From assembly GCA_964352985.1 (NCBI GenBank), contig CAYGUK010000090.1:1-16391 (forward strand): DNA of 16,391 nucleotides, in the 5' to 3' direction. Shown here in pieces: positions 1 through 7,900 of this stretch (positions are counted from its first letter, which is position 1; each line of letters begins with the position of its first letter). Position numbers and translations under genes: made by a program. A model generated the notes under the pieces. It was not told the DNA's origin. It saw only the letters and a program-made list of their open reading frames with translations, and ran no database searches. Origin of the DNA: CAYGUK01 sp964352985. Its GTDB lineage: Bacteria > Pseudomonadota > Gammaproteobacteria > JAHCLG01.

Positions 1-53
1 ACTATGACGGCCGCGGCAAAAGCGCTTAGTATTGATGTCTTCAGTTTCATCAT
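1..53 (-). CDS. 5' end of an exported protein gene (partial)
   Basis: Only the first 18 codons are in the window; the rest lies beyond position 1. Read leftward from the ATG at 53-51 the peptide is MMKLKTSILSAFAAAVIV: a lysine-containing start followed by a hydrophobic, alanine-rich stretch, as in the n- and h-regions of a Sec signal peptide. No cleavage site is visible. Two ATG codons stand in tandem (53-51 and 50-48) and no clear Shine-Dalgarno sequence precedes either. A perfect TATAAT lies just upstream. The product is probably periplasmic, outer-membrane or secreted, but its family cannot be told from this fragment. It could also be a chance open frame. Confidence 0.5.
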   Translation of the reverse strand, partial: MMKLKTSILSAFAAAVI

Positions 54-59
54 GTTTTT

Positions 60-88
60 ATTATAGCATTCTGCCCCCGTTTTCGAAA
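60..88 (-). promoter_or_regulatory. Candidate sigma-70 promoter for the leftward partial gene
   Basis: On the minus strand a perfect -10 hexamer TATAAT (65-60) follows a weak -35 TTTCGA (88-83) with a 17-bp spacer (66-82). The predicted transcription start falls at about position 53, on the first base of the first ATG, which would make a leaderless or nearly leaderless mRNA. This rests on motif matching only, and the -35 matches just three of six bases. Confidence 0.35.
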
Positions 89-370
89 GTTCTATCGGCT
101 TTATAGCGTCAAAATCCTGTTTTCTTTGTAAAAAGCGGATTCGACAAAACCATATTGATTCCCTTTTAATGCGACTTGTCTAACATGAGTGGGTTTTTTG
201 CTTGCTTTCATGGTTAATACTCTTTTGGTTTATTATTCGAATCTTGAGTGTAAAAGAATTGCTTGTGTGAAAAATAGCGAAATTGTCTAGTAATTAAATT
301 GAGATAGTATATTTTTTAACTCAGCCTTTTATGGTGAGTATTTTTAATTTAGTAAATTTTAAGAAGAAAG
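89..370. other. Non-coding AT-rich spacer
   Basis: This gap lies between the leftward partial gene and the hcp terminator. I see no open frame with a convincing start and ribosome site on either strand, no tRNA-like structure, and no repeat shared with the rest of the window. It is AT-rich and may hold upstream control sequences for the leftward gene. Confidence 0.5.
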
Positions 371-408
371 TAGGTAACGAAAAAATAAAAATAATTTTTC
401 GCTACCTA
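371..408 (-). terminator. Hairpin terminator of hcp
   Basis: Arms 371-384 and 395-408 are complementary at 13 of 14 positions (TAGGTAACGAAAAA with TTTTTCGCTACCTA), around a 10-base AT loop. The hairpin starts 12 bases past the hcp stop codon. On the minus strand it is followed by a pyrimidine-rich run (CTTTCTTCTT) rather than a clean T tract, so it should work as an intrinsic terminator, perhaps a leaky one. Confidence 0.6.
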
Positions 409-419
409 TTGCCGACAAA

Positions 420-929
420 TTAAGTCGAGACAGCTTCTTTTAAATCATAACCTGAAGGAATTGGACTTTGTGGTTTATGGTTTTGATCGAATGGTGTGTA
501 TTTCATTTCGATTTTATCAAAATTCAAAGTGATTCTTTCGAGAGGATGATGTTTAAAATGATCTTCTGCGCCTGGTTTTGTTTCTTCATTAGCATTAATA
601 ATGTGATAGCCACTTACGATGACATTATACAAGGTATATTGCATGTAAGGTGTTAAAGAATTATTCGTTGTGTTTAAATCAATTAACACTTGTGATTTTG
701 CAGTGCCCACAACGGCTTCATTAAAAATCAACGGTGAAGTTTTATCCATGCGTTTTGTGATAATGAATTCACTCACGGCAGGACGTGAACCTTCACGATC
801 CGCAATGCGACCTGGTTGAGTATTGAGTTTTCGTTTTGCAGAAAATTCAAGTGATTCGAGTTGAATCCAATTTTCGTGGCCGCGAGCTGTCACATTGCCT
901 TGCATGCCATCGACTTTCATGTAAATCAT
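420..929 (-). CDS. hcp: Hcp, T6SS inner tube protein (TssD)
   Basis: Hcp forms hexameric rings that stack into the inner tube inside the TssBC sheath and is expelled with the spike; it can also carry effectors. The 169-residue product starts MIYMKVDGMQGNVTARGHEN and has the family blocks GHENWIQLESLEF near the N-terminus and PGRIADREGSRPAVSEF, then KRMDKTSPLIFNEA and VLIDL. Length is normal for the family. I chose the ATG at 929 because GGAGA sits 7-11 bases upstream and because Hcp proteins begin at this M-x-Y-M-K block. The open frame extends to an ATG at 986, but the extra 19 residues resemble nothing in Hcp and lack a good ribosome site. The gene diverges from the main tss operon, which would let the abundant tube subunit be expressed separately. 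Confidence 0.96.
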   Translation of the reverse strand: MIYMKVDGMQGNVTARGHENWIQLESLEFSAKRKLNTQPGRIADREGSRPAVSEFIITKRMDKTSPLIFNEAVVGTAKSQVLIDLNTTNNSLTPYMQYTLYNVIVSGYHIINANEETKPGAEDHFKHHPLERITLNFDKIEMKYTPFDQNHKPQSPIPSGYDLKEAVST

Positions 930-971
930 GAGTTGTCTCCCATTTAGATGAATTGAGTTAGAAATACAAAG

Positions 972-1000
972 ATTATCCTTCCCCAATAATGTTTAAACAA
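972..1000 (-). promoter_or_regulatory. Candidate hcp promoter
   Basis: On the minus strand TTGTTT (1000-995) and GATAAT (977-972) are separated by exactly 17 bp (978-994). GATAAT differs from the consensus -10 at one base, while the -35 matches only its first three. The transcript would start near 965 with a leader of about 35 bases carrying the hcp Shine-Dalgarno site. I saw no sigma-54 type GG/GC promoter. Motif inference only. Confidence 0.35.
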
Positions 1001-1140
1001 ATTATGCTAAAGTGCGAAAATAGCGATGTTTATTATTCTCAAGCGCATAATAAATGTCAAGATAAATTTCTATAAAAACATAATAATTAATAATATTACT
1101 TATATTATCCAATTAAATTTAATATAATTGCAAAAAAGAA

Positions 1141-1169
1141 TAGACAGTCATGTTTTTAGGTGATATGTT
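1141..1169 (+). promoter_or_regulatory. Candidate promoter of the tss operon
   Basis: TAGACA (1141-1146, five of six bases of the -35 consensus) and TATGTT (1164-1169, four of six of the -10) are spaced by 17 bp. The expected start is near 1176, leaving a leader of about 150 bases before the first gene. The start point abuts a 28-bp imperfect palindrome, which is where an operator would lie. Motif inference only. Confidence 0.4.
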
Positions 1170-1176
1170 ACGATAC

Positions 1177-1204
1177 GTTAACGCATTATTAATAATGTTT
1201 TAAC
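1177..1204. promoter_or_regulatory. 28-bp dyad, candidate operator
   Basis: The dyad reads GTTAA, two unpaired bases, the perfect 14-bp palindrome CATTATTAATAATG (1184-1197), two unpaired bases, TTAAC. Related sequence nearby includes ATGTTACG at 1165-1172 and again at 1221-1228, and TAACAT at 1201-1206. Such symmetry at the predicted operon start suggests a dimeric repressor or activator site, perhaps also affecting hcp. No regulator gene is in the window. In AT-rich DNA palindromes also arise by chance, so this is tentative. Confidence 0.4.
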
Positions 1205-1324
1205 ATGATATACGGGGGTCATGTTACGCATTATCAAATGGATGTTTGGTATTAATATTCATTTGTAATGTCAAAATGCAATGCGAGCATGATGATTCAC
1301 AATCGACACAAGTAAATAGTTACG

Positions 1325-2347
1325 ATGAATCACGTAGAATTCACATTACAATTAGTGCCATTAACGACTAATGGAGAAGCATTCAATCAATCTGAAGATG
1401 ATTGGTTAGAGAATGATAATCAACATTTGTTAACTGCCGATGGTTTAGATATTGCTACACCGATTAAAACTGATAATCATGAAAGTAGTCGTGGCAATTT
1501 TTATAAAGTTTTACAAATAAATATCAAAAAGGAGTTAAATCATTTTTTATTAATGACTGAAAATGGCAACATTATTTTAGCTGATGAAGATCGTCTTTGT
1601 GTAGCGGATGTGACGTTTTTGGTGAAATTAGTGAAACAACAAATTGTTGTTAATCCTGATCCGAATGTCGACTCGGTAACAACTTCGCAAATAGATATTT
1701 ATGATGATATTTGGGCAACCGATATAACACCAGAAGCCTTACCTCATCATAAAGTCGCTGATCCCTTTCATAGTAATGTTATGAATTTTGATCAGCGTGT
1801 GGATGATCCTTTAAATTTTTTAACGCCGGGTTATTCACCTCAAGCATCAAATCAAGTGAGTGCTTTATTACCAACGGCAACCGATCATCTCGATCATTAT
1901 AATCAACAGTTAGGTTTGAATTCGAATTATGAAGATATTGTGCCTCACGCTATCGATCCTTTGGCTATAAATTCTGATTATAATTATCAACCTATTTCGA
2001 CTCATGCCAATCTTGTATCAAGAGATCAATCTCGACCACCACAAGATATGTCGCAGGGAAATATTTTAAATGATTTGGGTATTTCAAATCGGCAAACGAT
2101 GATCACTGATTCTGATAAGCCTATAAAGTCCAGTACTTTTCAAGAACAATCACCTTATGACATGTTAGATGAATTTTTAGAGCAAGAAGAAGACTTCCCG
2201 TTATTGGAACAAGCTTCACCATTACAACTTGCACATGTCAATCAATCTGTTTTACCCGATTTATCATATTCACCTGCATCACCATCGGCAAGTCAAACAG
2301 GTTTCGTCACAAGATTTAAATCGTTTACTCGTAAAATTTTTAGTTAA
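1325..2347 (+). CDS. Divergent FHA/TagH-like T6SS accessory protein
   Basis: First gene of the operon, 340 residues, cytoplasmic (no signal peptide or membrane segment). In many T6SS clusters a forkhead-associated gene (fha/tagH) directly precedes tssJ-tssK-tssL; FHA domains bind phosphothreonine and control assembly. Here residues about 40-105 could be a degenerate FHA sandwich ending in ENGNIILADEDRLCVADVTF, where N80-G81 sits at the usual Asn-Gly turn, but the Gly-Arg and Ser-x-x-His residues that read phosphate are not recognisable. The rest is an acidic, Asp/Asn/Gln/Pro-rich tail with DPF, DPLNFL and DPLAIN motifs like those of TagH linkers, ending in a basic segment (RFKSFTRKIFS). The start codon has no strong ribosome site. 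It could instead be an unrelated lineage-specific subunit; the identity rests mainly on position and tail style. Confidence 0.5.
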   Translation: MNHVEFTLQLVPLTTNGEAFNQSEDDWLENDNQHLLTADGLDIATPIKTDNHESSRGNFYKVLQINIKKELNHFLLMTENGNIILADEDRLCVADVTFLVKLVKQQIVVNPDPNVDSVTTSQIDIYDDIWATDITPEALPHHKVADPFHSNVMNFDQRVDDPLNFLTPGYSPQASNQVSALLPTATDHLDHYNQQLGLNSNYEDIVPHAIDPLAINSDYNYQPISTHANLVSRDQSRPPQDMSQGNILNDLGISNRQTMITDSDKPIKSSTFQEQSPYDMLDEFLEQEEDFPLLEQASPLQLAHVNQSVLPDLSYSPASPSASQTGFVTRFKSFTRKIFS

Positions 2348-2360
2348 CATGGAGAATACA

Positions 2361-2840
2361 ATGCAACGTAAATTTTTTAAAACAATGACTACTTTAAGCA
2401 TGGCCGCATTATTAACGGCTTGCGCTCATACTACTACTCATCCGGGTTTAGCCATGGTGAATTTACACACGGCGAATTATTTAAATCCCGATATTAATGG
2501 TAAGGCATCACCGGTGGTGGTGACATTATATCAACTTAAATCACCTTATAATTTTAAACAAGCGTCTTATGCTGAATTAAGTGACAATGCTTCACGCGTA
2601 TTGGGCAATGATTTAGTCGATAAAAATACTTTAGAAATGCGTCCTGGATCATCGCGTACGATTGAACAACACATCGATGAAAACACCCAATATTTAGGCA
2701 TTGTTGCAGCTTATCGTGATATCCAAAGTGCAAATTGGCACAAAGTCATTAAAGTAAATCCCACGTCCCAAGCCAATGTCAACATTAACCTTGAATCACA
2801 AGGTGTTGTCGCTTATTTAACAGCACCGAAAGGTAATTAA
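2361..2840 (+). CDS. tssJ: TssJ, T6SS outer-membrane lipoprotein
   Basis: TssJ (SciN/VasD) is anchored in the outer membrane and holds the periplasmic end of TssM in the membrane complex. The 159-residue product has a lipoprotein signal: basic start MQRKFFK, a hydrophobic stretch, and lipobox L18-T19-A20-C21 with C21 as the lipidated residue. Residues about 50-159 fit the family's beta-sandwich, with VVVTLYQLKSPYNFKQASYA and a later LGIVAAYRDIQSANWHKVI block typical of TssJ. I chose the ATG at 2361 because GGAG lies at 2351-2354; an in-frame ATG at 2349 overlaps that site, and a longer frame further upstream overlaps the preceding gene. It lies 13 bp after the FHA-like gene and 1 bp before tssK. 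Confidence 0.93.
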   Translation: MQRKFFKTMTTLSMAALLTACAHTTTHPGLAMVNLHTANYLNPDINGKASPVVVTLYQLKSPYNFKQASYAELSDNASRVLGNDLVDKNTLEMRPGSSRTIEQHIDENTQYLGIVAAYRDIQSANWHKVIKVNPTSQANVNINLESQGVVAYLTAPKGN

Positions 2841-2841
2841 T

Positions 2842-4173
2842 ATGAGTATCGAAAACAAAGTTGCTTGGTTTGAAGGGATGTTTTTACAGCCACAACATTT
2901 CCAGCAACATGATCGTTACATCGAATATTTATTACAACAACATCATCGTGCTGTTGATAATAATATGTGGGGTTTTACTGAGTTAATTCTGGATGAAGAA
3001 TTATTTAGTTTAGGTAAAATTGGCATTAAATCTTGTGCGGGTATTTTTCCAGATGGAACACCTTTTAATATTCCCGCACAAGGTGAGCCACCTATTCCAT
3101 TATCGATTGCTGATGGTACGCAATATATTATTGTTTATTTAGCTATTCCAGTTAAACAAAATGGAATTTGTGAAATTGCAACCAAAGAATATCATGATCC
3201 TGTTCGTTATCATGTTAAAGATATTGATGTCTTAGATAATTGTGCGGGTTCTCGAGAAAATACTAGCATTCAAGTGGGGGAGCTCGCTTGTCGTTTATTG
3301 AGTGAACATGATGATTTAAGTCAATATACGTATTTGCCAATCGCGAAAATTCAAGAATGTCGTAGTGATCATCATGTGGTTTGTGATAAAGCGTTTGTCA
3401 CTTCTTATTTAGATGCGCATTGCGCGAGTGGTTTAAATCATTTTATTCAAGAAGTGCATGGTTTGTTAAATCATCGTGCGGCGATGTTAGCCGGGCGTTT
3501 AACTGATACTGAGCAAGCTGGCACGGCAGAAATAGTGGATTTCATGTTATTGCAACTTGTTAATAAATATGAGCCGCTTTTTCATTATCTCAAACAAAAA
3601 AGACCATTACATCCTGAAAAATTATTTCAAATTTTAATTCAATTAATGGGTGAAATGGCGACCTTTACAAGTGATAAACGCCGTGCTGTGGAACCACCGA
3701 TTTATCAGCATGATGATTTATATCATAGTTTTAGACCGATTATTTTAAATCTTAGACATGCGTTAAGTATGGTGTTAGAACAAAATGCCACAGCGATTTC
3801 GCTTGAAGCAAGACAGTTGGGTGTGTGGGTTGGTAAAATTCACGATAAGAATTTATTAAATCATTGTCAATTTATTTTAGCGGCTTATGCTGATATCCCA
3901 GGCGATAATTTGCGACAACAATTACCATTACAAATTAAAGTCGCACCGGTTGAACAAATTAGAACGTTAGTGTCAAGAGCATTACCGGGTATTGGTCTAA
4001 ATATCTTAGCGGTAGCACCAAGACAAATTCCTTATCACGCCAATTTCACTTATTTCTCACTCGATAAAAAAAATGCGTTATGGCAGGAACTGCAGCGTTC
4101 AGGTGGCATTGCATTTCAAGTAAGTAGTCAATTCCCAGGGCTTAAATTAGAGTTGTGGGCAATTAAAGGATAA
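2842..4173 (+). CDS. tssK: TssK, T6SS baseplate-membrane connector
   Basis: TssK forms trimers that join the baseplate wedges to the TssL/TssM membrane complex in the cytoplasm. The 443-residue product has the family signature at its start, KVAWFEGMFLQPQHFQQHDR (residues 6-25), and is of normal length. The N-terminal part is the shoulder domain, the middle is helical and the end is the head domain that contacts the membrane complex; the RTLVSRALPGIGL block near the C-terminus fits the head. The start at 2842 follows AAAGG and the tssJ stop by one base, so the two are probably translationally coupled. Confidence 0.96.
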   Translation: MSIENKVAWFEGMFLQPQHFQQHDRYIEYLLQQHHRAVDNNMWGFTELILDEELFSLGKIGIKSCAGIFPDGTPFNIPAQGEPPIPLSIADGTQYIIVYLAIPVKQNGICEIATKEYHDPVRYHVKDIDVLDNCAGSRENTSIQVGELACRLLSEHDDLSQYTYLPIAKIQECRSDHHVVCDKAFVTSYLDAHCASGLNHFIQEVHGLLNHRAAMLAGRLTDTEQAGTAEIVDFMLLQLVNKYEPLFHYLKQKRPLHPEKLFQILIQLMGEMATFTSDKRRAVEPPIYQHDDLYHSFRPIILNLRHALSMVLEQNATAISLEARQLGVWVGKIHDKNLLNHCQFILAAYADIPGDNLRQQLPLQIKVAPVEQIRTLVSRALPGIGLNILAVAPRQIPYHANFTYFSLDKKNALWQELQRSGGIAFQVSSQFPGLKLELWAIKG

Positions 4174-4178
4174 TTATC

Positions 4179-4994
4179 ATGTATAGTGAAGCACAACAAT
4201 TTCAATCATCTCCTTATGACTCAACTAGAGAACCTGCGGTAGCGAATATGGTCTCTAACAATAATCGGTTGGTGACGTTTGCCACGCCATTATTGTCATT
4301 AATGACACATATTAAACACACAGTTGAACACAAGAATGTTGGAAAATTACGTTCACAATTAATCGAAGAAATTAAAAATTTTGAAAAAAAATTACATCAA
4401 GCGAATTATCCTATTCGCATTATTGTCGCTGCACGCTATTGTATTTGTACTGCAATCGATGAAGCTGTTTTAAACCAAACTTGGGGGGCAGGTAGTGTTT
4501 GGGTTGAGCAAAGTTTATTAAGCATTTTTCATCGCGAAACGTGGGGTGGTGAACGGTTTTATATTATCTTAGAAGAAATGGCTAAAGAATCACGTAAGAA
4601 TATCGATTTTTTAGAATTTTGTTATTTATTATTGAGTTTAGGATTTGAAGGAAAATTTTTTGATAAAAATATTGCGATTCGTGAAGAAGTGCGTAATCGA
4701 ATTTTTTATCGGATTCGTCATGCAAGAACCAAGCCTGACAAATTATTATCACGGGCATGGAAAGATGCCAAACCATTTCACGATAAACGAAATAAATTAA
4801 AAAAACTAAAACGTTGGGCAGTGACATCTTTTATTATTATTGCAATTTTCGCTTTAATTTTTAACATTAAATTACATCATCATGCTGATGGCATTGTGAG
4901 TAATTTAAATAAAATTGCTCAAGTTTCACCAGTGACTACGTTTAGCCAAGTGGTGCATCGTCCTATTATTCGTCGAATTGCTGAGGATAACTAA
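4179..4994 (+). CDS. tssL: TssL (DotU/IcmH family), inner-membrane subunit
   Basis: TssL is an inner-membrane protein whose cytoplasmic helical domain, with TssM and TssK, docks the baseplate. The 271-residue product carries the family blocks AARYCICTAIDEAVLNQTWG (84-103), FHRETWGGERFY (117-128) and LEFCYLLLSLGFEGKF (145-160). One C-terminal membrane helix is visible at about 213-230, flanked by a basic cluster (KRNKLKKLKR) that keeps the N-terminal domain inside. There is no OmpA-like peptidoglycan-binding extension; the periplasmic tail is only about 40 residues. AAAGGA precedes the start, which lies 5 bp after tssK. Confidence 0.96.
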   Translation: MYSEAQQFQSSPYDSTREPAVANMVSNNNRLVTFATPLLSLMTHIKHTVEHKNVGKLRSQLIEEIKNFEKKLHQANYPIRIIVAARYCICTAIDEAVLNQTWGAGSVWVEQSLLSIFHRETWGGERFYIILEEMAKESRKNIDFLEFCYLLLSLGFEGKFFDKNIAIREEVRNRIFYRIRHARTKPDKLLSRAWKDAKPFHDKRNKLKKLKRWAVTSFIIIAIFALIFNIKLHHHADGIVSNLNKIAQVSPVTTFSQVVHRPIIRRIAEDN

Positions 4995-4995
4995 C

Positions 4996-7900
4996 ATGAA
5001 TGCGTTTGATTTTATCAAGAATAGTCCCGTAAAAGGAAATATCATCGTTGCGCTGCTGGTATTTTTATTAATTTGGTTTGTGTTACCACATCTTAGTATT
5101 GGTGGTTCGCATATTTTTAATAGTTATGGCGCGCGATTTTCGATGATAGGATTGTTTGGTTTTGTTTGGTTGTTACGTTGGTTTATTAATCAATTACAAA
5201 TGAATGGCACACAAACTTGGGCTGTGATCAAAACACAATTTCAAACGCTAGGTCAAGCTTGTAGACAATTTTTTCATCGCACAACAAATTATAGTAAAAA
5301 TAAATTATCACAAACTAAATTTCGCCTACAAAATTCTCGTAAAAAAAGGCGGCTTAAAAAATTACCTTGGTATTTAGTGTTAGGTCACTCACAATCAGGT
5401 AAAAAAACGTTTATAGCAAATTCGGGTTTGTATTTTGCAAAGCCTGAACATTTTGGCCATGAAGCACAATATTATATCCAACAATTTCCCGATTTCGATT
5501 GGTGGTTTTCAGAACAAGCGGTATTAATTGATGCCATGAGTTATGATCATGATAGTGATATATCAAATTGGAAAAAGTTATTAAAACTGTTAAAACGCGA
5601 ACGTAAACGTAAACCATTAAACGGGATTATATTAACTTTATCCTTACCTGAGTTACTAATTTTAAGTAATCAGCAACGACAAGAGTTTATTCAAGATATT
5701 TGCAAATATATCCGCGATTTGCATGATCAATTTAAATGTCAGGTGCCTGTTTATAGTATTTTTTCAAAATGTGATCAGGTCGAGGGCTTTTTAGAATTCT
5801 TTAATGATTTATCAAAAGAAGAGTTAAGCCAAGTTTGGGGGATGACGATTCCATTAAATGAATCATCGGAATTGGTATCCGTGCGTAAATTTTTCACCAC
5901 AGAATATCACGCCTTGATTACCCAATTACGTAAGCGTGTGCTTTGGGCCTTAGATACCGAACGCAATCCTCGTGGCCGTGAATTGATTCATGCCTTTCCA
6001 CAGCAAATGCAACTGTTTCGTAAACCGATTGAAAACTTTATTGTTGAATTATTTGGTGCTACACGTTATCCCAATGCGTTGCAATTTAGAGGTGTGTATT
6101 TTACCAGTGGCACACAAGTGGGTGAACCTCATGATTTTCTATTTCATGCGATGTCTAAGAAATTTCAACTTGTACCACCCGCGGTGCAACGACCTCAGCG
6201 TGAAAGTGAATGTTATTTTTTACGTCGTTTGTTTTTTGAAGTCATCTTAAGTGAAGCATCCTTTTTAGGTGATAGCGAAAAATCAAAACGCATGCGATTA
6301 TTTTTCTATCATACTTCCCGTGTTTTACTGCCTGCTGCTGTCGTGTTGGCGACGACTGGCATGTATTCGGGGTATCAATATAATTTAGCGAATATAAAAC
6401 AAATTAATCAAGATTTGACTGAATATCAACAAGAAGCTGATCATATTACTGATACGTCCTCATCAATCACAACAATTTTGCCGTTGCTTTCTCCATTGCA
6501 ACACGCTCATGATTTATATACTTCACAATCACACTGGAGCATGCATTTACTTTATGAAAGTGGTTCAATAAAAAATACCATTAATGATGCGAGAAATCGT
6601 TTTTTACAAAATATGTATATGCCCAGAGTTGCAGCATTAATTGAAAATCGACTCGACAATAATATTGGTGATCCTGATTTATTATATGCGACATTAAAAG
6701 GTTATTTGGCGTTTGATGCTAACAGTAAAACCACACAAAATGCGATTAAACCACCAATGGAATATATGTGGAAATGGCATTATCTCAAACAGCCACAAGA
6801 ACGTAGTCTTTTAACTCAATATTTAAATCTAGCTCTACAGCAACCTATTGCGAAATTGCCGGTTGATAGAGATTTAATTAATCGTATTCGCGCCAAACTT
6901 GAAGCGATTATTCCTTCACGTCGTGCTTATGGTTTATTAATTTTAAGAGCAGGGGTGATTGCAAGTCCTGCTATTTATTTACCTTCACATGTTGGGGGTA
7001 ATTTTTCTAAAATATTTAATGCTAGTTATGAAAAAGCTTATGTGCCAGGCTTATATACAAAACGGGGATTTAATGAAATTTTCCTAAATCAATATGGCCC
7101 GATATCACGTGAGGTGGCAGAAGATAATAAAGATATTGGTTTATCAACCGATCAAGATGCGCCGACTGATGCATTGCAAATTTCAAAACTATTACATATT
7201 CGTTATCATCATGAATATGTTCAGCATTGGCAAAAAGCATTAGATAATATAGATGTTTCACCTTTTAATAGTTTAAGTGATGCGATTGATAAACTTAATT
7301 TATTAACAGGTAGTCAATCACCTTTACCGGCATTGTTGAATATTGTTTATGATAATACATCGACCGTGTCACAAGGAAAAATCACCGTCAATTCAGACTT
7401 TACAGCATTAAATGCGTATTCTAATGAAACTAGCAAATCATTTAATTGGACTCAAACTGTTAAACTTTTAACTGATATTAAAACGTATCTTGATAAAATT
7501 GAAAAATCAGCGGATCCGGATTTGGCATCATTCAATGCGGCAAAAGCATTGATGTCTGGAAAACCGAATCCGATATCAACTTTATCAGAACAAGCTTTGA
7601 ATGCACCACAACCTGCAAGACGCTGGTTATTGAGTATTGCTAATAATGCTTGGCAAGTGCTCGCAATGGGGGCGCATCGTCAAATTAATGCCGCATGGCA
7701 AAATCAAGTATTACCTGAATATAATAATTATTTGAAAAATCGTTTTCCTTTGCAAGGTAATGCAAATTCACAAGTGAGTATTGATGCTTTTAATCACTTC
7801 TTTGCGGTGAGTGGGACAATACAAACTTATTTTAATCATTACATGCGACCATTCATTAATACTGAAAATAAACAATGGACATTATATCAAGTTGATGAAC

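Larger units (their letters stand above)
930..1324. other. Divergent hcp / tss operon control region
   Basis: This 395-bp non-coding stretch separates the leftward hcp from the rightward operon. It holds a candidate promoter for each side, a 28-bp dyad and repeated ATGTTACG half-sites. A very AT-rich block at about 1065-1140 could be an upstream promoter element or a site for nucleoid proteins such as H-NS. I found no convincing gene in it; the only notable frame is 15 codons at 1221-1268. Confidence 0.6.

Noticed and set aside
468..656. Open frame on the plus strand opposite hcp
   Set aside because: It is fully antisense to a clear hcp gene and has no family resemblance. Similar frames opposite or inside tssL, tssM, tssA, tssC and the SET-type genes were rejected for the same reason.
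930..986. N-terminal extension of hcp by 19 residues to the ATG at 986
   Set aside because: Family members begin at the internal methionine, which has a good GGAGA site. The extension shows no Hcp-like sequence and no strong ribosome site.
1221..1268. A 15-codon open frame (MLRIIKWMFGINIHL) as a leader peptide for the tss operon
   Set aside because: The G-run upstream is only two bases from the ATG, too close for a normal ribosome site, and so short a frame is expected by chance.
2229..2360. Upstream extension of tssJ overlapping the FHA-like gene
   Set aside because: The extension would destroy the lipoprotein signal layout. The ATG at 2361 has GGAG at the right distance and gives a textbook lipobox.
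4978..4995. TTG start for tssM at 4978
   Set aside because: The ATG at 4996 has a better-placed GAGG and gives the usual short N-terminus before the first membrane helix.
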